The notes beneath the pieces are model-generated. The model was not told the DNA's origin. It did no database searches and worked only from the letters and a program-made list of their open reading frames with translations. A stretch of DNA of 64,000 bases from Catenovulum maritimum (GTDB lineage: Bacteria > Pseudomonadota > Gammaproteobacteria > Enterobacterales > Alteromonadaceae), in assembly GCF_001050375.1 (NCBI RefSeq), contig NZ_KQ130483.1:1-64000 (forward strand). The letters are read 5' to 3'. This document shows positions 1 to 10,619 of this stretch, piece after piece. Position 1 is the first letter of the stretch. Every line of letters starts with the position of its first letter. A program made the position numbers and the translations under genes.

Positions 1-356
1 CTGCGTACACGAATATATACATACGTAACAACTGCGCAAAACATAATTAATATACCAGACAAAGGCCAATATGCCATCCATTGAATTGGAAGACCCGAAG
101 GGTCTTGCGGCAACAACCAAAAACTGGAAATTAAAACTAAAGACAATGTAGAACCAATATAACCGGCATGAACAACAGCATTGGCAGGTTTAATAAAGTA
201 AGTAAAAATTAACCAAGCAATATACGGAGTACAATAAAATAAAGTGCCGCCAAATATGCTTATTAGAAAAGAATAAAAATCAAAACTTTTATACAGTACC
301 GACAAAATACTTAGACAGATACCAAGTAAAATAGGTATCGAGAAATAGAACTTCAT
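1..356 (-). CDS. Small multi-pass membrane protein, C-terminus cut by the window edge
   Basis: An open frame runs leftward from ATG at 356 off the start of the window, giving at least 118 residues with no stop. The product opens MKFYFSIPILLGICLSIL and has about four hydrophobic stretches (roughly residues 3-20, 28-53, 65-82 and 95-115), so it is an integral membrane protein. AAGGA sits five bases upstream of this ATG. An in-frame ATG two codons earlier (362) overlaps that motif and is less likely. I do not recognise the family. The true C-terminus and the neighbour on that side are not visible. Confidence 0.6.
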   Translation of the reverse strand, partial: MKFYFSIPILLGICLSILSVLYKSFDFYSFLISIFGGTLFYCTPYIAWLIFTYFIKPANAVVHAGYIGSTLSLVLISSFWLLPQDPSGLPIQWMAYWPLSGILIMFCAVVTYVYIRVR

Positions 357-721
357 CACCATCCTTGATAAGCACCTAACAGCTTAATCATTAGAAGTGC
401 GTATAGAACTTTTCAATATTGAGTCTAACAACGCCATTCCAATAAGTTTTAAATTAATAATTTCATAAACTTAAGCTTAAATTAACTAAAGTGCAACAAC
501 AATTTTAGGTTAGAAACCAAGCCAATCGTCAAAGCGAGTCAAATATAGGGTCGTTATGTAAACTCACTATTATAAAAAACGAATAAAATCATATTGTTAA
601 TTACTATTATCTTCAGGAAACCAATACCTTGTTAAAAACAAAGCGAGAAATAATTTGAGTTTTTGGCATCTTGCCATTACAACTGTATAAACAACCAGCA
701 ATTGGGTTGAAGGATTTACTG

Positions 722-802
722 ATGGCTAAATATATATTCATAGATTCAACTAAAATGGAATTGTCAGAAAAATTTGGCTTATTTAAGACGTCGATATCCT
801 AG
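722..802 (+). CDS. Possible 26-codon small ORF
   Basis: ATG at 722 follows GAAGGA at 709-714 with a seven-base spacer, and the frame stays open for 26 codons to TAG at 800-802. The peptide begins MAKYIFIDSTKMELSEKFG. The Shine-Dalgarno fit is good. The frame is short, has no recognisable motif and lies in a stretch that looks like decayed DNA, so it may be a gene remnant. Confidence 0.15.
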   Translation: MAKYIFIDSTKMELSEKFGLFKTSIS

Positions 803-816
803 AAGTAAAACATATG

Positions 817-885
817 TCTGCTTTGAGTCGGTTAGTTGGCGCCCAACTATAATCTAGTTAAGATCTGCAATTCGCTCAAAGCAGA
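817..885. repeat. 11-bp perfect inverted repeat with 47-bp loop
   Basis: TCTGCTTTGAG at 817-827 is exactly inverted as CTCAAAGCAGA at 875-885. The loop contains a second small palindrome (TTGGCGCCCA). It lies in an otherwise gene-free stretch just before the repeats at 902-1034. It could be a dispersed intergenic repeat or part of a decayed mobile element. Confidence 0.4.
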
Positions 886-901
886 AATATAGGCTTTGTG
901 C

Positions 902-1034
902 CACAGTGAACTTAATTTGTCAGCGGCAAACTTAATGGAATTCAGTGGTGACCGTAAATGTCATTTGGTGGCTGTGTCGAATGATAATGACTGGCATTTT
1001 TGATGTAATAGGCTGGCAAATTTAATGTGATTTT
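902..1034. repeat. Four imperfect direct repeats, like a decayed insertion-sequence end
   Basis: Four related copies about 20 bases long lie at roughly 902-921, 921-942, 990-1010 and 1012-1032. Two good copies are GGCAAACTTAATGGAATT (925-942) and GGCAAATTTAATGTGATT (1014-1031). The array ends in TTTTCCA, so the complement reads TGGAAAA, compatible with a TG...CA-type end. Multiple internal terminal repeats are a known property of IS21-family ends; the assignment here is inference. No istA or istB gene is present. The whole gene-free stretch 363-1165 otherwise shows no coding potential beyond the small ORF at 722. Confidence 0.3.
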
Positions 1035-1165
1035 CCATAAAAAACAGATAGATAAATACTACTTAACTTAGGTTAACAAAAACAAACAATTTGCTACTTT
1101 ATGAAACGGTATGTTTAACCATTTTTATATATATTTAAGTTACCTACCCCTAACTATTAAATAAT

Positions 1166-2980
1166 ATGAAAAATATTTTAGTAAAAACTATCGTGACAAG
1201 TATCGTATTAAGCAGCTTAATCGCTTGCAGCAACAAAGATAAACATACAGATAATATAGTTAGTTACCAAACACCCGGTGCAGAAAAACTCCAGCAATCT
1301 ATTATCTATAACGTCACAGTAAAAGATCAAAATTTAACCGTGTTTGAGTCAACTCCCCCTTTAGAGAAATTATGCATAAACTACAACTGTGATGGTGCAG
1401 ACAATGCAAGAAAAGATAAAAGAAGTACAGCTTGGACTCAATTTTCTTTTGCTGAACAAGCAAGTTTTACCGTGAAAAAGAACAAAGTAGCTGGAGCGCT
1501 TTCCGACATTTTTGTCAGACCCCGCCGAACTGAAAATATCGATTATAAAATCATAAAAAAAGATTTAAGAAATGCGACTATCACAGTGCAGGTCTTAAAA
1601 CCAAGCGCAAAATTATCTATAGAATATATTGATGATAGATATCATAAAGTAAGGGAGTTACCACTTGATGGTTTAATGATTTTTACCGATCCACTTGAAT
1701 CCAAGGATCTAATAAAGGCTCCGGATATTAAATCAAACGATACTTATGTAGTTAAATATGGCGAATCATTCGATCACTCGAGAGCGAATAAAGCAACTGC
1801 AGTATATTTTGAAGCTGGTGTACATGAACTGGGTTATTGGGAAGTACCTGAATCAGTTATACATGTTTATTTAGCCGGAGGAGCTTATGTTAAAGGGGCG
1901 ATAAACTCAGCTATGCCTTATAAAAGGTATCAAAAAGGGTTTAAAGTCACTGGTAGAGGTATTGTATCTGGTGAAGCTTTTCCTTGGAGAGCAGATAAAA
2001 GACAAAATGGTATAGTGCCTTGCATTAATGACAAAGGAGAAGCAATCGATTGTTGGTTTAACACAGTTAAGTTACTTCAAGTTGGGACAGATCAATATTA
2101 CGTAGACGGTGTCACCTTTGTAAACGCACCAAGCTATGTCATAACGGGTTTTAAAGACGATAACATTGTCTGGAATTCAAACGATGGCTATGGCGAAGAC
2201 GCACCTGAAAAAGATCCAATCGGGGACGATATTTTTACTGAAGAAGCACATTATTCGGGTACATTAAATAATTTTAAAGTTTTAGGTAATTGGCGATGGA
2301 ATGGAGATGGTGCTGCAATTCACGCTAATTCAACAATCAAAAATTGCTTTATATCTGCATTCGATGATGCATTTAAAACCTACAGTACAAATGGTAAAGT
2401 ACGCGATTGCGTTATCTGGCAAGGAGATAATGGCGCAATTTTTCAATTTGGCTGGTACGCAAAGGATATATCAAATTTAGAGGTAGAAAACCTTGATATT
2501 ATACATGCTGAGCAAACGGGTCGAAATCAAAATGCAGGTATATTTAACTTCGCTGACCGAGGATATAATAGAGTTGATCCAGCAAGTCGAAAATCATTAG
2601 ATAATTCAACTTTTAAAAATATCTGGGTAGAAGGTCCATTAACTCGTATTGTTGGGCTTGAAAATAAGCAAGTAAAAAATCAGTCGTTTAGAAATATCAC
2701 TTTTGAAAACATTTTTATCGAAAGGTTAATTAATGACGAGGAAATATTAACATATGCACCACTTGGCAATGGTGCTTACAAGCCAGGTTCAGTGGATTGG
2801 CGAGGTTTACCTGTCGTTAGGCCATCTAGTATTATAAACGATTCAGGTGAGCATGGTGAGATCAAAAACATTGTATTCAAAAATTTAGTAATTGGTGGGA
2901 CTAAGGTTACAAATGCGAATGCAAAATCGGTCGGTTTATTTACAATAATAGGTGCGAAAGATCAGGTCCATTTTCACTAA
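1166..2980 (+). CDS. GH49-type lipoprotein, dextranase/isopullulanase-like
   Basis: Predicted secreted lipoprotein of 604 residues with a signal peptide ending in a lipobox (LIAC, Cys21). The C-terminal two thirds reads as a right-handed beta-helix. The acidic residues fit glycoside hydrolase family 49: Asp381 in NGDGA and Asp400-Asp401 in FDDAF. Their spacing (19 and 20 residues) equals that of the catalytic triad of Penicillium dextranase Dex49A as I recall it (376/395/396). GH49 enzymes cut alpha-1,6 (dextranase) or alpha-1,4 bonds next to alpha-1,6 (isopullulanase); the substrate here cannot be read from sequence. The gene stands alone, followed by a strong hairpin. It complements the alpha-glucan cluster at 40-46 kb. 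Family call fairly sure, specificity open. Confidence 0.8.
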   Translation: MKNILVKTIVTSIVLSSLIACSNKDKHTDNIVSYQTPGAEKLQQSIIYNVTVKDQNLTVFESTPPLEKLCINYNCDGADNARKDKRSTAWTQFSFAEQASFTVKKNKVAGALSDIFVRPRRTENIDYKIIKKDLRNATITVQVLKPSAKLSIEYIDDRYHKVRELPLDGLMIFTDPLESKDLIKAPDIKSNDTYVVKYGESFDHSRANKATAVYFEAGVHELGYWEVPESVIHVYLAGGAYVKGAINSAMPYKRYQKGFKVTGRGIVSGEAFPWRADKRQNGIVPCINDKGEAIDCWFNTVKLLQVGTDQYYVDGVTFVNAPSYVITGFKDDNIVWNSNDGYGEDAPEKDPIGDDIFTEEAHYSGTLNNFKVLGNWRWNGDGAAIHANSTIKNCFISAFDDAFKTYSTNGKVRDCVIWQGDNGAIFQFGWYAKDISNLEVENLDIIHAEQTGRNQNAGIFNFADRGYNRVDPASRKSLDNSTFKNIWVEGPLTRIVGLENKQVKNQSFRNITFENIFIERLINDEEILTYAPLGNGAYKPGSVDWRGLPVVRPSSIINDSGEHGEIKNIVFKNLVIGGTKVTNANAKSVGLFTIIGAKDQVHFH

Positions 2981-3000
2981 ACCTATTCTGGTACAAACAA

Positions 3001-3025
3001 AAATGGCGCATTACGCGCCATTTTT
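3001..3025. terminator. Bidirectional terminator between the GH49 and cytochrome c genes
   Basis: A perfect nine-base stem AAATGGCGC / GCGCCATTT with a five-base loop (ATTAC) is followed by TTTTT on the plus strand and flanked by an A-run that serves the minus strand. It lies between two convergent genes. Confidence 0.85.
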
Positions 3026-3029
3026 ATTA

Positions 3030-3311
3030 CTATTTCATGTTAGCATAATATTCAGCTAATGCTTTCATATCTGCATCACTCAAACTAGCAACCATACCTT
3101 TCATAATAGCATTAGGTCTTTCGCCAGATTTGAATTTCTTTAGCTGATCTTCTAAATATTGCTTTTTTTGACCTGCTAAATTTGGATACATAGGAATTGC
3201 AGAAATCCCGTTTTGTCCGTGACAACCAGCGCATAGAGCTGCTTGAGGCGGTTGTGCAAAGGCATTTATTGATACTAATGCGCTAGCTGCTAGTAATAAT
3301 TTTTTAAACAT
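3030..3311 (-). CDS. Small periplasmic class I cytochrome c
   Basis: Predicted periplasmic electron carrier of 93 residues. A cleavable signal peptide ends near AFAQ. One heme-binding motif, CAGCH (residues 27-31), follows, and a Met in the NAIMKGM segment is the probable distal ligand. The size and the NLAGQ segment resemble a single domain of cytochrome c4 or c553, but the redox partner is unknown. GGGAGA lies six bases before the ATG. The gene is monocistronic and converges on the GH49 gene, sharing its terminator. Heme attachment would need the Ccm system, which is not in the window. Confidence 0.85.
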   Translation of the reverse strand: MFKKLLLAASALVSINAFAQPPQAALCAGCHGQNGISAIPMYPNLAGQKKQYLEDQLKKFKSGERPNAIMKGMVASLSDADMKALAEYYANMK

Positions 3312-3567
3312 TAGATTCTCCCGAATAAGATAAGTATGCAGAGCTTATGTTAATAACCATCTGTAATTCAATGTTTATATCTGAATAGCCCGCTTAAATC
3401 AAAATTTATAACCAAACTTATATATTTTATAATTTTGAACTAAATTATTATACTGCTTTACACAAATAATAGATTGATCTTAAATAATTTATTTCACTAA
3501 ATTACTGTACATTTTTCATGCATATATTAGATTTATCTTAATTTAAAAATGATAAGAAATAAATCGA

Positions 3568-4572
3568 GTGGCTAAAACTATAGCAATATACGCGCTCAGT
3601 AATGCGCTAAATTTAGAAGATTGCTGTCAAAACGCTAAGTTTTGGGGAGTTAATACTTTAATTCTCTCGCCTGACTTATTAAATGATCCCGATAACTTTG
3701 AATTGGTAAAATCTTACGGTCTCAAAATATGGCTAAATGTATCTATATTTAATGCGCCTGAATATTTAAAGCGAAAACCAGAACATTTTGCCATCAGTAA
3801 CAAAGGACATATTGCTAAAACGTCATGGTGCCAATTTGTTTGCCCTAGCCAGTCAGGTTATATAGACAAACTTGTGTCAGATTTAAAAAGCTGGCTAGAA
3901 GCGGATCAGGTAAGTTATATCAGTCTAGATTTTTTACGCCATTATTTATTTTGGCAAGATCAACCTTATGAATTAATAAATGCAGATGATATTGAGTATG
4001 GCTGTTTTTGCAATCTATGCCTAAATCGATTCATACAAGAGACAGAGCAAAACATTGCAATCACAGATGTCACTAGTGAAACCCAAGTTAAATTACAATA
4101 CCAAGCGTGGCGAATTGAGTTAATTACTCAGACAGCCAAAAAACTCTATAATGAAATAAAAACAATTGCGCCAAAGTCTGAAATTATCCTAAATACTATG
4201 CCGTGGAAATATGACGAATTTAACTCAGCGTTAGAAAAATTCGGCGGTCAAAAACTTGATACTCTTGCCAATTACTTTGATGCTATCTGCCCAATTGCAT
4301 TTAGCCATATCACCCCACAAGAAGCATCTGAAAAAGCCGCGCTAATGGAATATTACCACTCCATTAGTGACAAGAAGATTTACTATGGTTTACAGGTAGA
4401 TCATTGGCGTTTGAAATTTGACATTCCAAACAACCAATTTGAAACCGAACTCAAACGTAACATTGTAGAAGCTAAAGATGGTATGGTGATTTATAATTAC
4501 AAACATTTAGTTGAGAACGAAGAAAAAGCGCGAATTTTAAAAAGGCACCTTAACCCTGAGATACATTTTTAA
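3568..4572 (+). CDS. Putative TIM-barrel glycoside-hydrolase-like protein
   Basis: Cytoplasmic-looking protein of 334 residues with no signal peptide. The alternation of hydrophobic strands (IWLNVSI, YISLDFLR, IILNTMPW, AICPIAF, IYYGLQV, GMVIYNY) suggests a TIM barrel. The LDFLRH segment (120-125) and the Cys pattern CFCNLC (146-151) recall uncharacterised glycoside-hydrolase-like families that carry lDyiRyp and CFC..C motifs. No substrate can be named. Translation starts at GTG 3568 with only a weak upstream purine stretch; no better in-frame start is seen. Its last four bases overlap the end of the convergent thioesterase gene. The call is by fold pattern only. Confidence 0.5.
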   Translation: MAKTIAIYALSNALNLEDCCQNAKFWGVNTLILSPDLLNDPDNFELVKSYGLKIWLNVSIFNAPEYLKRKPEHFAISNKGHIAKTSWCQFVCPSQSGYIDKLVSDLKSWLEADQVSYISLDFLRHYLFWQDQPYELINADDIEYGCFCNLCLNRFIQETEQNIAITDVTSETQVKLQYQAWRIELITQTAKKLYNEIKTIAPKSEIILNTMPWKYDEFNSALEKFGGQKLDTLANYFDAICPIAFSHITPQEASEKAALMEYYHSISDKKIYYGLQVDHWRLKFDIPNNQFETELKRNIVEAKDGMVIYNYKHLVENEEKARILKRHLNPEIHF

Positions 4573-4961
4573 CTGTCGTTATTAATTGCTTTTGCAATTT
4601 CTTCTGGGATTTTAGGCCTACCCTTTGTATTCAACGCAGTGGCATAAATTTTTGCTCTCATAATATTTTCATTATTTTGATTTATTATGCTTTGCTCAAA
4701 ACAAACCTTTAACCTTGAACTAAGACTCCAGTTTACAGCGACTTTAAAACTATCAGAGCTTTGTAATGATTTTAAATAGTCTACCTCAGCACGAATTACA
4801 ACTAAGTTAATGCCTTGTGTGGCCAAAGCAGCAAAATCAATCCCTTTCATTTTCAAAAATTCATGTCGAGCATGCTCCAAGTAATTCATATATACACTAT
4901 TATTTACGATTCCTTGCATATCGCATTCATAGTCTCTAACTTGCATCTCCAATTGGTACAT
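4569..4961 (-). CDS. 4HBT hotdog-fold acyl-CoA thioesterase, YbgC/FadM-like
   Basis: Predicted thioesterase of 130 residues that hydrolyses acyl-CoA (or acyl-ACP) thioesters. The N-terminal segment CDMQGIVNNSVYMNYLEHAR matches the hotdog helix of the YbgC/FadM group; Asp14 is in the position of the catalytic acid and YLEHAR follows as usual. The length is normal for the family. GGAG lies about eight bases before the ATG. It is a single gene, tail-to-tail with the TIM-barrel gene (four-base overlap) and divergent from icd. The acyl chain preference is unknown. Confidence 0.8.
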   Translation of the reverse strand: MYQLEMQVRDYECDMQGIVNNSVYMNYLEHARHEFLKMKGIDFAALATQGINLVVIRAEVDYLKSLQSSDSFKVAVNWSLSSRLKVCFEQSIINQNNENIMRAKIYATALNTKGRPKIPEEIAKAINNDS

Positions 4962-5085
4962 AAGCTCACTCCAAAAATTTAATATCGGTTTATATCATCA
5001 AACTAAGATATCTCAAACGTTATATCCTAGATTCACTATAGAAATGCCTTTCCTTTCATTTCAGTGTTTTATTAGTACATTCACC

Positions 5086-5094
5086 TGCTATACT
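5086..5094 (+). promoter_or_regulatory. Extended -10 promoter for icd
   Basis: TGCTATACT is an extended -10 element (TGnTATAnT) about 90 bases before the icd start. No good -35 hexamer is seen 17 bases upstream, which is common for extended -10 promoters. Transcription would start near 5101 and leave a leader of about 80 nt. Confidence 0.45.
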
Positions 5095-5114
5095 TCGTCG
5101 CAGAATATTTTTAA

Positions 5115-7412
<2,298 letters not shown>

Positions 7413-7440
7413 TATTTAGCTTTAGTTGATTGATGTTTTG

Positions 7441-7470
7441 AAGCCGCTAAACTTAGTTTAGCGGCTTTTT
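7441..7470 (+). terminator. icd terminator
   Basis: Perfect 12-base stem AAGCCGCTAAAC / GTTTAGCGGCTT (7441-7452, 7456-7467) followed by a T-run. The remaining gap to 7724 shows no credible gene. Confidence 0.9.
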
Positions 7471-7724
7471 CATTTCTTAATGATTTAAAGCCTTGCCTCT
7501 TACACCAGCCAAAGTCAGGAATCTAAAATCCTAACTCTACTTAAGCCACTTACCCCGAGCTCAATTTATTTATTTTGAATTTAAAGCTTAAAGCGCCAAA
7601 TGCTATCCCTGTATTAACAGCAAGTAATAGATTTTTTAGATGGGTGATATATGAGAGCTATGAATATGATGTTTCTCAAGTCGAGTTTATAGAGGGTTTT
7701 AGACGAATGTCATTTGCTGGATAT

Positions 7725-7751
7725 AAAAAAGCCGATGAAGCGCCATCGGCT
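7725..7751 (-). terminator. Terminator of the Gld/DUF4340 operon
   Basis: Stem AGCCGATG / CATCGGCT (7730-7737, 7744-7751), followed on the minus strand by a run of six T. It sits 22 bases past the stop of the DUF4340 gene. Confidence 0.85.
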
Positions 7752-7773
7752 ATTAAAATACTAGTTATATTAG

Positions 7774-8781
7774 CTAGCCTTCAACATCTGGCTTAACAAT
7801 TTCACTAAGTAAATAAGTGACAGGTTTATTTAAGCGGCCATAATCATACTCACTGATTTTAAAATGCCAAGCTTGTTGCTTTAGATTATCATCAGATTGA
7901 ATATATAAATAATAATCTTCAGCCTGCTGTTTAGCCATTAAAGTTAGATTCTTGCCATCAAGTAATTCAATTTTAATTAAAATATTCGGGGCAGAAAATA
8001 ATTCAGTGTCATAGTCAAAGACAGATTCAAAATTAAGCGACTTAATATCAGTAAAGTAATCTATAATTTTTTGCTGATTATTTAGCTCATAACCCTCTGG
8101 AATTAAGCTTAGACTGTAAGTCAAATCTTGGTCTGGCTCTTGGCTGCTTGACAATGTCCAGCTTTGTTTAGCTTGGTCAGCTTCGACTGATTCAAAGCTT
8201 AGACTTTTAATATCTTTAGTATTAAAACTAAACAAACTGGTGTTTAACCAATCAATATTATCTTCAGGTAGATTGATATTTTGATCTAGCAACCAAGTTT
8301 GAGGGTTAGACACTAATTTTATATAGCTCCCCTTTGCAGAACTGGCTACATTGCCTAAATAGAATTCAAATTGAGTCTGTTCGAAATCAAGCTTAATCAA
8401 ATTAGGCCGCTCTTCTATATCATCAGAGTTTACATCTAGCCCAAGTTTAAAGTACTTGTCTGCTGACCCAGTCTTAGGTTCTATATTTTTAGCTGCTAAG
8501 ATATTCTTATACCAGCTTGAGACTTGGTTTAGATCAACGGGGTAATTAGCCGCATTAACCATACGCCAGATATTATTGTCTAACTGCGCATGTATGATTA
8601 GTTGGCCAGCTTTATCATAAATCTTAATACCATTTAGACCTGCTTTATTCTCTACAACGCTTGAGTTCCAGAGTGGATAAAACTGAGTATCATCGATATC
8701 AGATGAACTATTTAAATTGATGCCTAAAAAAATCAGGCTCGCGGTAAAAACGATTAAAATAAGTACATAAATGTTTTTCAT
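7774..8781 (-). CDS. DUF4340 membrane-anchored protein, last gene of the Gld-type ABC operon
   Basis: 335 residues with an N-terminal membrane anchor (about residues 3-22) and a large periplasmic part made of repeated beta-rich segments. The pattern (GIKIYDKAGQ, NNIWRMV, YYLYIQSDDN) and the position after a GldG-type gene match DUF4340. Members of that family are regularly encoded with GldA/GldF/GldG-like ABC systems. Its role is not established; it probably works on the outer face of that complex (inference). It begins eight bases after the GldG-type stop and ends at a strong terminator. Confidence 0.75.
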   Translation of the reverse strand: MKNIYVLILIVFTASLIFLGINLNSSSDIDDTQFYPLWNSSVVENKAGLNGIKIYDKAGQLIIHAQLDNNIWRMVNAANYPVDLNQVSSWYKNILAAKNIEPKTGSADKYFKLGLDVNSDDIEERPNLIKLDFEQTQFEFYLGNVASSAKGSYIKLVSNPQTWLLDQNINLPEDNIDWLNTSLFSFNTKDIKSLSFESVEADQAKQSWTLSSSQEPDQDLTYSLSLIPEGYELNNQQKIIDYFTDIKSLNFESVFDYDTELFSAPNILIKIELLDGKNLTLMAKQQAEDYYLYIQSDDNLKQQAWHFKISEYDYGRLNKPVTYLLSEIVKPDVEG

Positions 8782-8789
8782 GCAATCAC

Positions 8790-10607
8790 CTAAACTAATC
8801 TTCTACGTTTAAACAATAAGCTCAGTAAAAAAAGTAAGAAAGTTAAAACTATTGGCGCAACTGCAATATTTAAGAATTTTAACCAACTACCAAGCTCATC
8901 AATATCTTTATCCAATTGATGGCGAACTTCTCTTAATTCTTTACGAATATTAATTTTTTCTTGAAGGAAGTTTTTAATCGCGAGTTCTTGCTCGTCAGAT
9001 AAAACTAAATTACCCGATTCACTAGTTTGTAGCTGGCTTAACTGTTGCTCAGTTTCTGAAAGTCTAGCTTGTAAAGCTTGCTCTTTCTCTCTGAATTGAG
9101 CTTGAGCTTTTACTTCAAGTTCTTCCACTTTTGTAAAAGGACGGCTGAATTTGCCTCTAGCTCGGATGCTGATTAAATCAGACGAACCACTTAAGTTTTC
9201 GACCGCATTCGCGACTAAGTCTCCATTATTTGCAAATGGTGTCGCTATGGCTTGGCCAAAGAAGTTTGATGTTTGAACCCAAAAGCGATCTGCTAGCAAA
9301 TCTGTATCCGCGATTAAAATTAAATTAGATTCAGAGTTGGAGGAAGTAAAATCAGGATTTTGATTATATTCTTCATCATCAGCATAAGCTGACTTTATTT
9401 CACCATGTATCCTAGCAGCTAATGTATAAACTTCTCCCGATGGTGTAAATCCAGTTTGAAGCTTTACCGGGTCTGTTTGGCTCATATAAAGCATACTTGA
9501 AGTAGTCGACGCATACTCAGAGCTTGTAAATAGTGGCTCTAATTTAATACCTGAATTTGTCTCAGCTAATTCCAGATAGCCGAACGATGCTCCATTAATT
9601 GAATCCAGCTGCCCTGTCACAGCATCATCTTTACTAATATTTTCTTGAGTTAAACCAAGGAAGCCAAAATGTTTACCACTTCCGCCTGAAGGTAAACGAA
9701 TCTCAAGTGATTTTGCTGCGTCTAGTACAACTTGGTCACCTTCAAATGAAATACCCCATTTATTGACTAGCCCAGCTAAAGGACTTGCTGTTGGCATGCC
9801 TCCGTCAGGGTTAGATTCACTTAACGGATCAATAAAGGCAAGTACTTTTCCGCCTTTCATTAAATATTGGTCAATAGCGAAAGTTAAATCATCAGATAAA
9901 TTACTTGGATTAATTAGCATTAAAGTATCTAAATCATCAGGAATATTGTCTGTTAGTTGTTCTACCTGATACATTTGGGTCAACTGCTGATAAAAAACCC
10001 AAGGTGACTGCACACCGGCCATTGGGTTCATCGGATTAGCTGGTCCACCTGTAATTGGTAAATCAGTTATTAATCCAATTTTAACTTTGTCAGCATCAGA
10101 GAGTTTATTCAGTAATTTACTAATATCATATTCTAAGAATGTTTCTTTTGCTGGATCGAAAAAAGCAATTATCTCTTGGTCATCAACTGAGTTTCTTGCA
10201 CCTAATCCAAAATATAGACTCTCGCCCATAGCGCCAACTTGAGCGGCGGTTAAACCAAATTCGGCCGCTTTATCTTCCGCTTCAGAAAATGGTTCAGGAT
10301 CGATTACTTGTAATTTCAATTTTCCATTACTATAAAGTTCATATTCTTCTAATAATGATTGTACTCGTTGGGCATAATTTCTGATTTGTGTCATCCCTTC
10401 AGAGGTTTTATCTGAAAAGAAAAAATACAAGTGAATTGGCTCATCCATTTTCTGTAAAATAGATTTACTTCCATCAGACAGGCTGTAAACCTGATTTTCA
10501 GTTAAATCTAAGCGAAACTTAGATAAAAATAAATTATTGAGTAAAGCTGCACCAAAAAAGAGTGCAACTAAAGTAATCATGAAAATCGTTACTTGAGTTT
10601 TTTTCAT
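8790..10607 (-). CDS. GldG-type substrate-binding component of an ABC-2 system
   Basis: 605 residues: an N-terminal membrane segment (about 9-30), a large extracytoplasmic GldG/DUF4350-type domain (for example LTENQVYSLSDGSKSIL, then LMLINPSNLSDDL), a coiled-coil stretch around 500-575 rich in Gln/Glu, and a C-terminal membrane helix ending in KRRRLV. In Bacteroidetes GldG pairs with GldF and GldA; proteobacterial relatives are uncharacterised. I chose ATG 10607 because AGGAGTG lies six bases upstream; GTG at 10616 overlaps that Shine-Dalgarno. It follows the permease gene closely. The transported substrate is unknown. Confidence 0.75.
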   Translation of the reverse strand: MKKTQVTIFMITLVALFFGAALLNNLFLSKFRLDLTENQVYSLSDGSKSILQKMDEPIHLYFFFSDKTSEGMTQIRNYAQRVQSLLEEYELYSNGKLKLQVIDPEPFSEAEDKAAEFGLTAAQVGAMGESLYFGLGARNSVDDQEIIAFFDPAKETFLEYDISKLLNKLSDADKVKIGLITDLPITGGPANPMNPMAGVQSPWVFYQQLTQMYQVEQLTDNIPDDLDTLMLINPSNLSDDLTFAIDQYLMKGGKVLAFIDPLSESNPDGGMPTASPLAGLVNKWGISFEGDQVVLDAAKSLEIRLPSGGSGKHFGFLGLTQENISKDDAVTGQLDSINGASFGYLELAETNSGIKLEPLFTSSEYASTTSSMLYMSQTDPVKLQTGFTPSGEVYTLAARIHGEIKSAYADDEEYNQNPDFTSSNSESNLILIADTDLLADRFWVQTSNFFGQAIATPFANNGDLVANAVENLSGSSDLISIRARGKFSRPFTKVEELEVKAQAQFREKEQALQARLSETEQQLSQLQTSESGNLVLSDEQELAIKNFLQEKINIRKELREVRHQLDKDIDELGSWLKFLNIAVAPIVLTFLLFLLSLLFKRRRLV

Positions 10608-10619
10608 TGTTATCACTCC

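Noticed and set aside
7575-7796. 73-codon plus-strand frame between icd and the DUF4340 gene
   Set aside because: It has no Shine-Dalgarno, runs through the terminator hairpin of the opposite operon and into the DUF4340 coding end, and resembles no protein I know.
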